Source: Monarcha castaneiventris obscurior
Taxonomy: Eukaryota > Chordata > Aves > Passeriformes > Monarchidae
Assembly: GCA_026261815.1 (NCBI GenBank)
Contig: JAMPIT010000434.1
Location: 17,047,001-17,111,000 of the forward strand
Direction of reading: 5' to 3'
DNA length: 64,000 bases
How positions within the stretch are numbered: position 1 is the stretch's first letter; the number at the start of each line of letters is the position of its first letter. The notes beneath the pieces are model-generated. The model ran no database searches. It worked only from the letters and a program-made list of their open reading frames with translations, and had not been told where the DNA came from. Below, one piece after another: positions 27,901 to 60,830 of this stretch. The translations under genes and the position numbers were made by a program.

Positions 27901-30900
27901 AGCTGGAATCAGGCACCAAGCTCCTCCTGTGGGGATGGCTTCATTCAACACGGCTGGGAAAGGTGCTGCTGTTTCTCTCTCGCTCGCTGCACTTTGAGGC
28001 TGCTCAGAGCACAGGGAGTGAGCATTTGTCACTGCCCTGGTGTTGATAGCTCTCAGCTGAGAAGGGGTGGGACCCCTGGTAGCCACAAGGCACACAAAGA
28101 CCATTTCTGCATGTTATCTCAAATGCCTTAGAAGCACGCACCACTGCAGACTAAACGGCCTCAGATTTCAGAGCAAAACAAGGTGACATCCAGTGGCTCC
28201 GAGCACTGAGACCCCGGAAACCACTTCTGGAATGTAGCTGTGACAGCTAACTACGAAGAGAAACTACAGGAAGGAAACAAGTGGCTTCTGCTCCAGAGAG
28301 CAGAGGCTTCTGAAGGACAGAACTGGTTCAACTCCACTGCGTCTGAGACATCTCTGTGTGCAGAAAACACAGCTGTCCCTCTTGTAAGCAGCATTACCCA
28401 GCTTCCTCTAACTGCAGTATGAAAAAACCTGTATTTACCAACTACAGCAAAAGCTGAGGTCCTTGCAGCTCCACATACATGACTATTTTTACCTCTCCAC
28501 CAGTAACACCAGGATACACACCTCAAGAAAATCATAAATTGTCTTACATGCTCTAGAAAGCCCAAAACTAGAGATCTAAATAATTTTATACAGTTTGCTC
28601 TGCTAACTGATCAGTCATTTCATTTACCACGGTTCTACTTACAATGGCATTATAGTGACTCTGCATTAATAACTTTGGAAGATCATATGTTCTCCTGTAT
28701 GTCATATTTTTTCCAACATTGTGCATGTCAAATGGAATAGCTCTATGAATTCAATCTTAAGGTTTAAAAAACCCCGAAAAGCCCCAAACAAACCAAACAC
28801 CCAAATGTAGGTCAGTATTTGCATAACAGCACAACCTTGGGCCACAAGTCACAAGTCTGTTAACCAACAGAGTCAACTTCTGACCTCTGGCATGACACAT
28901 CAGGTTTGGTAACTGATCTGCCCCCACTAACTGGCTTTGGATCTACTTCAACTACACAGCTGCCTACTTTATGTCATTCCAGATGTCCTACAGACTCCTG
29001 TAGGATTTCTTCCTGGCAGAATAACCAAACTCCAGGAAAGGATTTGGAATCTCTAATTAGTTGATTTGCTCATAGGCATATAAACAGAGGCACAGGCCCA
29101 CACTGTGCAGGGGACACTGCATATTTAAGTACTGACTTTCTCTATCACTGGCTTACAGAGTGCTCCTGTGCCAGACTGAGAAAAGCCCTTCTTCCTGCTT
29201 TGATCCAGGTGCAGATGCAGGGAAATGGAGCACTCCAGATGACAGAGTAGCATTACATATTCCCAACTTTACATGATCATGGGCTTTGAGTCATTCACAT
29301 TTCAAAATCGGACTTCACTTGTTGCAGACTTCAGAGGACTTAGCTTCACATGCTGCAGCTTTTAAAGACCCAGCATAAACTAAGACAAGAGTAAGGCTCA
29401 GCACCAAGACCAAAACTCCTTCCCTTATGTTGTTTTCTCTTACTTGAATTGCATGACTAGGACTAAACCTAATTTAGCATTTCTTGTCCTTTGTTAACTA
29501 AATGAGAGGCTCTAAGCTAAAAATTAGAAAGGCTTTTCCATGCTTCAAAACAGTAAATCTAATTAAATTCAAGTTTCATACCAATACATTACAGCATTTT
29601 ATATAGATAGAGCAAAAGGATTTAAAAGGTAACTGAATTACCTAAAAGCTTTTTTCTTACCAAATAAGTGTTATATTAAGACAATTTACACACACACAAG
29701 ATACTTCACACAATTATTTTTAATATGCTTTAAAAAAACATCGTACGTAGCTCATGAGGTTCATCCTTTGGGAAAAACATTTTAGGAAATACTGATATGA
29801 CACTATTTTTCTTAGCTTTTCTGTTGAGCAGATACATCCCACCCTAAAAAGGCCGTGACTGAGCACAGTTCCAAGTAGGACAGAAAAATGTTACACCTCA
29901 GAGATGGATGGTCACAAGTTGTAGCAAACTGCTATAAAAAGCTAATGCTCAGTGACAGTCTTTGCAACTACCCCTCAAAAATAACAGCAACCTACACCAG
30001 CAATGACACTGTGAGGAGACACTTGAGCAGGCTCTGGCACAAGGAGTTGAGGTAGAGCCCTAGGTCTATGCTTAGGCTCCTGAATCACCCATGTTTCTGA
30101 TATAGGGTACACTGTGCACCGGGCATGTTCACAGACCCCTGTGCACACACCAGCCCCAGCTCCACAGCCAGCTCAACCATTCCTTCCCTTCTTCTCACAC
30201 AGCCAAAGCCCATTCTCCACTCCACCAAAGCTCCCCAAGGCTTTTCCTCAATCCACCCTTCCCTTAGCAGTTACTCACTGTGACAAAGACCTTAACTTCT
30301 TGTCCATTTGAAACCTTCACGCTCTGGCTCGTCAGGAGCTCTGCCTCGCAGCCAAACTTCTGCCTCCGAGCCTCAGCAACACGCCTGGTCAATCCAGGTG
30401 GGGTACAGCTCTGGCCATCCCCCCACAAGCCTCCTGCACATGGTGCCCCAGCTGGATGAGGTTTGCTGTAATATCACTTCATCACGCTCAAGATCACTTC
30501 CAGGCGATGGTTCCCTGCCAGTCCCACCCAGCAACAAGGCGCACCTGACCCTCTTTAGCTCCTCTCACTGAAACACACATGCTACAAATTATGTATTACC
30601 TACCACCTGAGAACTGAAGTTGCTAAAGTCTGAAGTTTATGTGAAGACAGAGTAGCCATTTAAGAGAAATACAGAGAATGTCAGCCAGTTACAGTGACCA
30701 CATAGAAATGAGAGGGAAAAGAAATGCCTCCAAGTCTTTGATTCTCAACTGAACATTGTTAAATATATACCTCCTTTTCCCTACACACACAGCTTCCTTG
30801 ATTTACATACAAAACTGGATAGGAACAATACCTCTTATTAAAAGAAAAAAGGAGCAAGCAAAAGTAAATGGAGTAAGACAGCACAGACCAGAGGTGAGGG
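12950..30900. other. Intergenic or intronic region without recognised genes
   Basis: About 18 kb between the two CpG islands. No exon, RNA gene or recognisable LTR was found. The longest open frame (21278-21907, plus strand, 209 codons) looks non-coding: it has no known domain and a proline/serine-rich composition. If CpG island 2 starts a minus-strand transcript, this is its intron. Confidence 0.6.
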
Positions 30901-30919
30901 CAGCAATGGCAGAACTGCT

Positions 30920-31310
30920 GGGGTCGGCCATCGCCAGGCTTACCTCGCTGCCAAGGGTCCAGGACACCAGGCTGCGCTGTGGGGACCTGGGTCCTGAGGG
31001 GGAAGCACGGTCCATCAGGCCCATCAAGCCTCGTCTCGGCACCCCTACGAGCCCCCTCGGGCCACAAGGCCAGCCGGTGCCACGGCGGCGGCTCCTCCGC
31101 AGCCCCGGAGCGGCCCTCCTGCCACCTGCGCCCCGATGAACCCCCCCCTCACCCCCAGAGGGCCGTCACTGAGGGGCAGGAAGGGCACAAACCCTCCCCG
31201 GAGCCGCCGGCCCGGGCCCGGGGCTGCTCCCTCCTCCCGCCCTCAGGGGCTCCCCGCCTGAGGGGCCGCGCCTCAGCCCCGCTCCCCGGGCTCGGGCCCG
31301 CGCGTGGAAA
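30920..31310. promoter_or_regulatory. CpG island 2
   Basis: GC- and CpG-rich block in an AT-rich region, with many CGG/CCG runs and a sharp edge at about 31310. The minus-strand donor at 30943-30938 suggests it drives a minus-strand transcript. Open frames crossing it on both strands reflect high GC and match no known protein. Confidence 0.7.
30944..31080 (-). other. Putative first exon of an unidentified minus-strand transcript (5' end approximate)
   Basis: In CpG island 2 the minus strand has the strong donor GCGAG then GTAAGC (intron starts at 30943). A first exon ending at 30944 is inferred; its start is unknown. A frame beginning MGLMDRASPSGPRSPQRS crosses the donor but resembles nothing known. 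It may be an alternative HERC1 first exon or a lncRNA. Confidence 0.35.
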
Positions 31311-31340
31311 GAGACACACACCCGGCCTGCTTGGCAACGT

Positions 31341-31346
31341 TTTATT
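31341..31346 (-). terminator. Strong minus-strand poly(A) signal at the edge of a CpG island
   Basis: The minus strand reads GATTTGCTAATAAAACG, then a probable cleavage region GCCAAGCAGG, then a GU-rich element GGGTGTGTGTCTCTTT. A signal plus a downstream GU-rich element at normal spacing is good evidence for a real 3' end. The likely owner is DAPK2, the nearest upstream minus-strand gene, but an unrelated transcript is possible. Confidence 0.6.
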
Positions 31347-31414
31347 AGCAAATCAGAATTACAAATATCTCTGCTCTTTTTGACAAGTCTGTACTATTTC
31401 CAGGCACCAACTCT

Positions 31415-31428
31415 CCCCCCCCCCCCCC
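31415..31428 (+). repeat. C14 homopolymer (G14 on the transcribed minus strand)
   Basis: Fourteen consecutive C, followed by AAAACCCAAACCCAAATCC. On the minus strand this is GGATTTGGGTTTGGGTTTT and then G14, a potential G-quadruplex about 70 nt upstream of the AATAAA at 31346. Confidence 0.9.
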
Positions 31429-32608
31429 AAAACCCAAACCCAAATCCAAATCAGTGTTTCCCCTAATAAAAATATAGGCAGATTAAAAAACATCACCACT
31501 AAAATAAGAATAAAAATAGCCAAATAGCCATACTTTAATAAAAATACTTATGGGTTTTTGTTGTGTTTTATCTTTTTCCCTTAAGACTATCACTTTATTT
31601 CTCTCCAGGTTCCCTACTGCAAACCACAAAATAATACAGAGAAAATGGATTTTTCTCTTCCAGCAAAGCAAATTCTGTAACACAAAATTTTTTAATGTTC
31701 CCTTTCCTTCCATGGCTTTCGGATTTTTTTGCCCCTTACTGAAAGGAACCTGTAGGTTGTTGTTCAAAACCCAGCCATGGTGAAGTATCAGACCAGCCCC
31801 TGCCCGGAGCAGGTGTCCTCCTGCCAGGGCTGGAAACAGTACAATTACCCTGTGCCTCCCTGAGCGGGCTGAGCTTTCACCTCATGGAACAGACAGGGAC
31901 CAACACAGAGCCCACCACAGCTGGGAAAACACTGTAAAACTTCCTAATGAACCACAAACATCAGTCTGGAGAACAAGAGATTCTACACTCCCAGCCTGCT
32001 CCTCCCTGGAACAGTCAGGGAATAGTTTGGCTGGACACGAGTGCTGCGTGTTGTGGTTTCTGTGCAATGAAATTGCTCAGGAGCCATGTGGAGTGACTGA
32101 GTGCCAGAGAGAAAGGCCTGGCCTTTGCTCACCTGGGCACAAAGATGACTGAAGACTGAACACCGTGAGCTGTCTACAATATCTTTGTTAAAACACCACC
32201 TTACATCTTTATAAAGGTAGAATTAATAAGCCAGAGCTTTACACAGCCTTGCACTCCTCTGTCTGCCTTTCTGCCGTGTCCCATCTATCTCAATAGTTGC
32301 TAGGATTTTACGTGAGAATGACCCCATCTCCTTGAAAGTACAATCCTGATCCCACAACATAACACCTATTTTAACCAGGGCTTCATTTTCAGAAGTGTAA
32401 TTTACATACACATCTCACAATATCAAATTTGGAAACTAAAGGTGTTTTTAAAGTCCAGAAATTCAGATAAATACCACTGGCTTGGAGTCTATTTGGTTTT
32501 CCATATTCTTGGGAAAACAGGAAGTAAAATTTGGTAGGTAAGCTGAGTGGTTTTTTATCCAAATATATCTTTTTAGTGTTCTGTTTATGAAAGATTCCCT
32601 CTGGACAC

Positions 32609-33188
32609 TGCCATGGTTTAACTCCAGTTGGCAACTAGGCCCCACACAGCCCCTCGCTCACCTTCCCCTGGCCCTGGTGGGGAGGAGAATTGGAAAGCAA
32701 ACCTCAAGGGTTACTTTGAGATAGGAACAGTTTTGTAATTGAACAAAAAATATTTAAAAGCAAAATATAATAATAATAATAATGGAAAGGAAAAGAGAGG
32801 CATAAAACCCAGAAAAGACAAGTGATGCACAACACAAATACTAATCACCCACTGACAAACGCTCAGCCCATCCCTGAGCAGTGATCTGTGGCTCCCAGCC
32901 AACTCACCTCAGTTTACATACCAAGCATGACATTCCATGGGCTGGAATATCCCTTTGACTATTTTGGGTCAGCTGTCCCTGGCTATGGTCCCTCCCAGCT
33001 TTTTGTGCACCTCCTCACTAGGAGAGCACGGGAAACTGAGAAGTCCTGACTTAGGATAATACTACTCAGCAACAACTAAAACATCAGGATATTATCAACA
33101 ACATTATTCTCATACTGAATCTAAACCACAGCACTGTACCAGCTACTAAGGAGAAAATTAACTCTATTCCAGCTGAAATCAGGATACA
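32609..33188 (-). mobile_element. Solo LTR of an avian ERVL-type endogenous retrovirus
   Basis: Read on the minus strand it begins TGTATCCTGATTTCAGCTGG and continues AATAGAGTTAATTTTC, matching the well-known avian LTR start TGTCCTGGTTTCAGCTGG (recalled). A TATA-like TATGTAAAC lies near 32920, and the element ends GGTTAAACCATGGCA-like (plus strand TGCCATGGTTTAAC at 32609). The length is 580 bp with TG...CA ends and no flanking gag, pol or env, so it is a solo LTR. No clean 5-bp target duplication is visible, although ACACTG occurs at both edges. Confidence 0.85.
32766..32783 (+). repeat. (TAA)n simple repeat within the LTR
   Basis: Short run of TAA/ATA units inside the LTR. Such A/T trinucleotide runs are usual at this place in this LTR family. 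Confidence 0.85.
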
Positions 33189-34217
33189 CTGAAACCTCAG
33201 GTTTCCCTGTTACTGCTCCCTCTTAATATATACATTACTACCACACTTTTTGAGCATTCTGTCTCAAGAATGAAAGTTCAGAAATATGCCTTTTAATTGA
33301 ATATGAAGAGAAGCCCATGCCCTGCACCTTATCCCTCGACCAGGCATGTCACAGGCCACGGCAGCACAAGATATGAAATAAAAAGAAATTAAATAAATAG
33401 TATAAAAATGCAGTGCCCTATTTGCAGAAACATTCACTCTCCAGCTTCCACAATTCATATATTCACATTCTCTTTCCTTTCCTGCAACTTTCCCAGTCCA
33501 GGATCACCTTCACATCCCTCTCATTCTCATTCCTCTCCACTGCTTTTTTCCTCCCACCCCCTCCTTCGTTTCTCCATCAAATCCTACTTTCTGCCTCTCT
33601 CCTCCAAAGTTTCTCCTACATGTCCTTCCTTTCACAGAAATAATTTCTTATCAACTGCATTTTAGTCTCTAACTATGCAAGGATACAAAATTACAAATAA
33701 ACATAGCATATTTTTATTTCTTAGAAACTGGAAGCCATCAAAATTAAGCTGATACCAGTTTTCGACACCAGTTCACACCTTCTCCTCTAAAACCTCAGCC
33801 AAGAGGTGACAAGTGTAAAATCAAACAAAACCAGTTTCTTCATCCATCTATAGTTATTTCCAATAAACTTGCTTTCTGATTTTTAATTTATTAAATGGCA
33901 AAATAAATAGGAACTTCTAACAGCAAATACATTCAATGAAAAAATACCCTAATCTATGCACATTTTTTGGTACCACTTGAACAATACTGGCTTAGAAACT
34001 AATATAGTTAAAATGATGCAACTTCCCTGTGCAAAGATGTTACATCAATATCAAAGTGCTCATTTCCTCAATTTTGGATACAACCCCCTGAATAAAATAC
34101 AGATGTCTGCAGTCTGGGTTACATGTAAACAGCACCTATACAAATACGTGTTAATGAGTCTCCAATTTGCTGACAGTAAATAATATTGACAACAATAACA
34201 AAGTCTAATAACAACTA

Positions 34218-34223
34218 TTTATT
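34218..34223 (-). terminator. Candidate proximal poly(A) signal AATAAA for canonical DAPK2
   Basis: Minus-strand AATAAA about 0.8 kb after the DAPK2 stop codon. It would give a short 3' UTR lying upstream of the LTR. This is a motif match only. Confidence 0.35.
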
Positions 34224-35033
34224 CACATGCCTTAGGCTTTTAAATGCCCTTTTTTTTGGTGAGGTGTCCTGTCATCATTCTGGGAAAATGTTGTATTTGG
34301 GTGCATGTAAATGACTACAGATTTTTTTTTTCTCTTTTTCCTCCTAAAATTGCCTTGGCCTACCTCAGTACCACAGTCAGTTGTACTCACACTGACAATG
34401 GGAGTTGTGCTGGTCCTCAGCCAGACACAACGGCCAGAGCACAGTTCTTGTTGCATTTCAGAACTGTTTACTGCCAGGTTGACAAAATCAAGGTTATGAT
34501 CTGTAACGGCATTGTGATTTTCTCTTCAGACAGCAATAACAGAGTACTGCACACAGCTAACAAAACCTGACAGGTATCTGCCATCAAATATTTATGCTAT
34601 TAACAAATATAAAAATTGCATTTAAAAAATTCCTTAAGACTCACTAGTGATTTCCCTGACTGAAATAATAATGCACACAGTCTTAACCACTGTGTGGAAT
34701 GTGAATTATTCTGCAGCAAAAGAATATCAGTAGAAACCCTACACCCTGAGTGCAGTTGACATCACAAATAGATTGAAATATCATTGAAACACTCAACATA
34801 TAAAAGCACTCCAGCTGGTGCTTGTGCTGTAGCATTTCCCTGGGAATCTCAATTCCCTGTTTTCTAAAATGCTCAGTAGGCATTTAAGACCATCATCCAG
34901 CTGTTGGTGTAGCTTGAGAAGCAAGAAGCATCATACCAAGGACTCAGACAAGAAGTCCAAGTCTTCTGCCAGGGCTGCTTGCTTCAGCAAGGATGAAAGT
35001 TTCCTGTCTCCTGCCCATGGAATTCTTATCCCA

Positions 35034-55096
<20,063 letters not shown>

Positions 55097-57532
55097 TTAC
55101 TAAGCTTGTTCTTGGTACCAGAGTGAGGACTGGCAGGACTCTGCAGTCAGAGGCAGTAGAGCATTACAAGGTAACCTCCTACTGTGTCTGAAATTTAGCA
55201 AAACCAAACAATGTCTGACAAAAACAGTTCATGTTTAAATGAATAAGATCTGCCTCAAAAAGTTCAAGTTACCACTCCTTCACTCAGTAAAACTTAACGC
55301 ATTCAAGTCTGCAACACAGCACTGGTGTTCTGAAAGGACACATACACATTAAAATATTTGTCTTAAGAATAGTCCCTAGAGAAGAACTCAAAGGAATGAT
55401 AACTCTTTGCAAATGCAAAACTGGCCTCCAATAACCAATTTTCAAATAAAAAAATGGTTTATTCATATTTATGCATTTGTTTGATAATTTAGCTGTAAAT
55501 ATAACTGGAGTAAGCGCAGGTTTCTCGCTGCACCTCAAGGACAAAGGATTTCCCCCTGTACCAAATAGTACAGTGGCTGCATTAAGGTTAAAAGTCATGT
55601 ACTTGCAAATTGCTAATAAAATTTTCCTCACTGTGGCTCCTAATGTAGTCCAACTGCAAAATTCCCACCTTATCTCCTAGGAATTGGCAGATCTCCAGTC
55701 CCAGAATACACATTTAGTATCAGATACTTCCTTATTCAGGGCATTATATCCAGAGTTGGAAGGAAAAGACTCATCTTACAGGTAACCTTAACCTTTAGCT
55801 ACCGTGATTTTATCAGACAGGATCTCTTTATAAGAATCACAAACTCGTTAAGTGCATCCCCCCCATGACTACACTGTATAAGCACTGAGCTGTTATTGTT
55901 TTCAATATTATTGTATCATTCACTGGCTTGGTAAATGAGAAATGCAAGTACAGTTGGTATTTAAATTATGCAGCATACACAACAATTATATTCAGCATTT
56001 CATTAGATGCTGTACTTAGTGCTTCATCAACATACACATCTGATTGGTGTCTGTCTTAAACATACAAAGGCAAAGAAATTAAAAATTAAGGCTGTCACTT
56101 GGTGCTCAATTGCTCTCAAAGGCTCACACCCTATAGCAGAGGGAGCCTCTCATTTCAAAGAGTTCAAAAAAATGCCAGGCAGCCTGACATACTGCTTTTA
56201 GGCTTTCATTTTCATACATATCCTAAACCCTTCTCAGGAGAGAGGCAGGAACAGATGGGACAAGTGTACTTAATCCTTTAGGAATAGTCATTCACAAATG
56301 GAATCGAGACTGTGGCCATTTGTCACATGCATTAATTGATTCATATTTCTCCTGCTTTTATCATTACCTCCAAATCCTAGAGAAGTTCCCACTACAAAAT
56401 CCCCAAACTTGCCTTAAACATTCTGCTGAATGAGTTTGTTTTGTAGTGCTGAGAGCTGCTTGTGTAAAACATCATGGGTTTCATGTTTTTCTTGTTTGAT
56501 CATATTTTGCAAGACACGCATCTTGCTTGGTCCAGACTTTCTGAAGAAACATGGTATTAATGTTCCTGTGCTTGTTTCCTTGAATTCTCTCTGGGACAAA
56601 TTTTGTCAAAGTTCAGGAGAAAATATTTTTTTATGACTGCTGATTATGGGAACTAACACAGTTACTTCTGCATTTAGAAATTCCAGTGATACTGTGGATT
56701 CTGTACATTTCTGTTTATACAAAAGCTTACAAAAGTAATAATGACACAGCACAGGAATTCCTGTCCTCTCCTTTGACATAAATAATTGTCCCAGATTGCA
56801 ACTATGACAGTACCAATTTCCTTGTAATCTACTATTGCTCCCCTGCATGTGTGGCCACCAACATACACTGTTCCTGCTCCTGCCCCAGCCCTCCTGCCAT
56901 TTCCTATCTCCCTTAAAAACAGGCTTTTGCAGACAAGTCTTTACTTGGACAGTTTGTGACTGAGGAGAAGAGGTTGCAAGCCACAGGGAGTAACACAAAT
57001 GCACAATTTCTTAGCCTGGGACATTTAAGACAGTTACAATGCAACTATCAATGAAAAGCTCGTGGAGGCCCATTCAGCTGTGAAACAAGTGGATGCCTCA
57101 CTGGCATTTTACAGTCACAGACACTTTGGATTTCTTGTCAGCTACAGAGATTGTAAGGTCAGGACCAAGACAACAGAGTTTTTGTGCCTCCTCATGCATC
57201 TGCATTCAGACCATAAGAATCAAACAGTGTCGGCTTCCAAAACTTTTGACCTAGGCCAGGAAAAAAGCAGAAGAAAGGAAAGTATGTCTCCCTGACACCT
57301 AAGTTAACAGCACTGAGAAATTAAGCTATTTAGATAATTTCACATGGGGCATTTGTACCTGACCTTAGACTTGAAACTAAATTTCTCAGCTCAGATATCC
57401 AAACTTTAGCCATAAAACCTTGCCAGAATTCATGGGTTTTAGTACCTCACTGAAATGAACATGACTTGGATCATGAACAGCAGTATTTACAACACACAAA
57501 GGATAAGCTCAGAGGCTGACACTTCTGGATAG

Positions 57533-57620
57533 AGACTACCTGGACCTCAGTAAAGCCTCTGACACTGTCCCCCACAGCATTCTCCTGGAGAAACTGGCTG
57601 CACATGGCTTTGACATTGAA
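57533..57620 (+). mobile_element. CR1 LINE reverse-transcriptase fragment
   Basis: Reads DYLDLSKASDTVPHSILLEK and then LAAHGFD in one frame, a decayed piece of the CR1 reverse transcriptase (family pattern YLDFSKAFDTVPHSILLEKL). The fragment is under 100 bp and non-functional, and lies in DAPK2 intronic or upstream sequence. Confidence 0.8.
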
Positions 57621-60556
57621 CTTTGAAGTCTTTTCTAAACTTAATGATACTACAATTCCTAATTTTTAAATTTTTTTTCCCAAGAAGTTACATTTGTTCC
57701 CTTCCAGAAATATTTTGGACAGCTGTACAACAGCCTTGTCACACACTGAGCATGGGCTGTCCTCAATTGTGGAAACAGCTCACGAGTATGAACAATAGCA
57801 GCTGCATCCTGTCAGTTATAATATAATTAGGTACAACATCAGATCTGTCCATCATTAAAGATGGAATTTATGCCAGCAATGAACACAACCTATCATTTGC
57901 ATTGCTACTATCATGTAGGAGGTTTGTCACTGAATAAGAACACAGAGACAATATTACTGGGTGGTTTTGGAGTCTATTTTCAGAAGCACGCTTTAAAGGA
58001 GCACAAGTTCAGCTCATTTAATCATTGTGCACTTCAGGAGAGGATGTGGAAAGATGTGAGAAGAGAGAAGCTGGACAATCCAGAATAACAGGACAACTTC
58101 TTGCTCTTTGTCAAAGCTTCCTTTTAATACAGGTTCTGGAGGGTAATGCTCTGGGGAAGAATGTTACTTGAGAGCAAGAGCAGTGCAGCTGCCAGTCTGG
58201 AATGCCCCAGTGCCCAGCAGTGCTGCTCCTCCAGAGCTTTAGAATAAAGAGAGCCCTTAAGCAACTCCTTGCACAGGTATAGATTTATTCCAGTCTTCCT
58301 CCAATGTTCCTGAAGCACTGCAGGGCTCAGGAGCTCTTCTCAAAACACTGAAAATATGTAAACAAAGTGCTGAGATGACAGTTCAGGTTACCTGACTCCA
58401 GTCAGGCTTTCTGAGGCCCGAGTGGGGAGAAGTCAGGAAGGTAATTCTGTCCTTTGAGAAGAGCAAACCATTTCTTCTCCAAATACCAGACATATGTTCC
58501 CTTCCAGCATGTTCAGTCTATTTCTTTATGTCCTGTTCATATTCAACTTTGTTTCATTCATTAAAGAATTCTAAAAATTATGATGATAATGATGATGTAG
58601 TTGTTAAAACTTGAAATTCCCATAAAAGACATGATAAGTGTGAACACATTGACAGATACACTTTACACTGAAATATGCTTTCAACAAGTTCTTTGAAAAG
58701 TAAATGAACCTGGCAAAGGACAGTGCTCTGGCATTCTGCCACTCAAGAGGTGACACAACTCCCTATATGAGCCAGGACAATTTACTTAGGAACAGATTTG
58801 GAAGGGATCTTAGGCAGCCTCCCACTGACTTTAACAGTAATTAGGTTCCTACACACTTGATGAAAAATAACACCTTGGTCCTTCTGTACCTATTTTCCCA
58901 AAGTCTGTAAAATACAGGTAATGCTACTGGAAAATGGAATAACATTATATGGGGTAAGGATAAAAAATTAATTTCATGTCTCTAGTTATCTCTAGAAGTG
59001 CAATTATAATAATTCATATTTTATTCACTAGGTGTTCCTGCACAAGAATACATGACCTGATAGGAAGCTAAAATAAAACCTAACAGCACCTAAACCAGTT
59101 TTTAACTGCTTAAATTCACAGGCATTACTGTGAATGCATGATAGGCTAAAAAACACTACAAATATATTATGAAATCATCATGTATATATGTTTGAGTTAA
59201 TAGACATAAATATAACCACAATAATAGTGGTTTAGCCAACCTGAACATAGGGCTTCTCTACATTCAAGGCTGGTATGTTTAGTTCAGCAAAGAGGGTAAT
59301 TCATTCTCAGTTACATCAATTGTTATTATGTCAACAGTTTTGTTCATCATGCCTTTTTTGCCACCATGAAATTTGGATTGGTTTTAACTGGTGACCTCAA
59401 GCTTAGAAAGTCTGCATCTTATTACTTTTCCATCTTTTTCACTCCTATTTCCTTTCCTTGGAAAAAATACACTAATAATTTTATCCATTTATGGTTGTAT
59501 TTTTTTCTAACTTCCAAAGCAAAGCCCTGGAGAATTCTTCCTGAATTTGAGGAATTTTTTTTCAAGTGATTAGAGCAATTGCTCAACCATAATTCTATTA
59601 AGCTAAATACTCTCCCCCCCACTTTGCTTACACTTCAGAGATGACTTCTGCTATTTGTAACTGCACTTCATGCTCTTCCCAGCAGAGAGGACAGGAGTCT
59701 GCTGGGAACAACACTGAGAATCCATTTTTATGCTTTCAGTTCATTTATGAAACACAGTTCAACCAATGGCCATGCAAGGTTCACAAAATATATGCATAAA
59801 AGCACTTCCCTGGAGGGTTTTTGCAGGAAGACTGTGGTCACAACTACAAAGATGTAAAAGCCTTCTGTAAATGACAATAATCTGCAGTACATTTTATTTT
59901 TTTATAGACTTTTTGTTTTAGACTAAACCAGGATTTTGGTACAGCAGAAATTTAATCAAAGCAGTAAATAAATAGAAAGTCAAATAGCACAGCATTTATA
60001 AAGAAATCTGAGTAGGATAGTTGAAACAGCAAACCAGCAATTCTATGGCAAGGTCACTGAAGGGAAATTATCTCACTGCTTCCATTAGGCTTTCTGGAAT
60101 GAAACTAAAAAATCCCCCAAAACCTTCTTCTGTTAAATCCTCTGATGACGCCTCTTGCAACGCCATAAAGAGTTTTAAGAATAAAACTGTCACAAATGTC
60201 ACTTCTGTTTAAGCTTCAAATAAAATTGAATTTTGGTTTACTTGTGTGCTTTCCTTTTCCCCCTCAAAAAAATGCAACACAAGTGGTTACCTCTCCTAAA
60301 GCAACTACACAGAACCTAAACTACCAGATGCCAGATTATACCAGAATGATCCAAAACTTTTTTTTAATAGAGCATTTAACAGGCATTTTGCTTGACTCCT
60401 AAAAAGTAGTAGAAAGAGGAAAACAAATCAGCTGCAACTTTTAAACACGCTGGCATTTTCACTCACATCTCATGTTGTACTGACTGTGTAGTGCTCTAGA
60501 GCACTGTGATTTTAGAGGATAAGTTTCACTATTCCTGAAGGGAACTGCTGAGCACC

Positions 60557-60830
60557 TGTCCCAGTTTGGACAAATTTGGAGCAAAATATCCTCTGACAGA
60601 AAGCAGGTTACAATCACCCCACCCTTCACCAGGTTTAAGTTGGACATACCCTGTCTCTGATAACGTCACTGTCTGGCACCTTTCATCCACATCTCCCTAA
60701 ACTCACACAAAGGTAACCAACACACCCTGACCCAAAGGTGATCTCTGTGTCCAGTGCCAGGAAAGAGTCAGAAGAGTAGAATATGGACTCTAACAGAAGG
60801 ATCTGCTTTATTGGAATAAGCAGAGAGCAG
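60557..60830 (-). mobile_element. Possible LTR fragment, family uncertain
   Basis: Plus strand opens TGTCCCAGTTTGGACAAATT and later has GCTTTATTGG near 60808, an AATAAA on the minus strand. This is the same layout as the LTR at 44.9 kb. The resemblance to songbird ERV sequence is from memory and weak. Confidence 0.3.

Larger units (their letters stand above)
31347..35033 (-). other. Possible long 3' UTR of DAPK2, or intergenic sequence
   Basis: 3.7 kb between the DAPK2 stop codon and a strong poly(A) signal at 31341-31346. It holds an ERVL-type LTR (32609-33188), a C14 run (31415-31428) and an (ATA)n tract. There is no coding exon. Whether transcription runs through the LTR to the distal signal cannot be decided from sequence. 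Confidence 0.4.

Noticed and set aside
30756..31383. 127- and 134-codon plus-strand frames across CpG island 2
   Set aside because: Same GC-driven artefact; no start context, domain or splice support.
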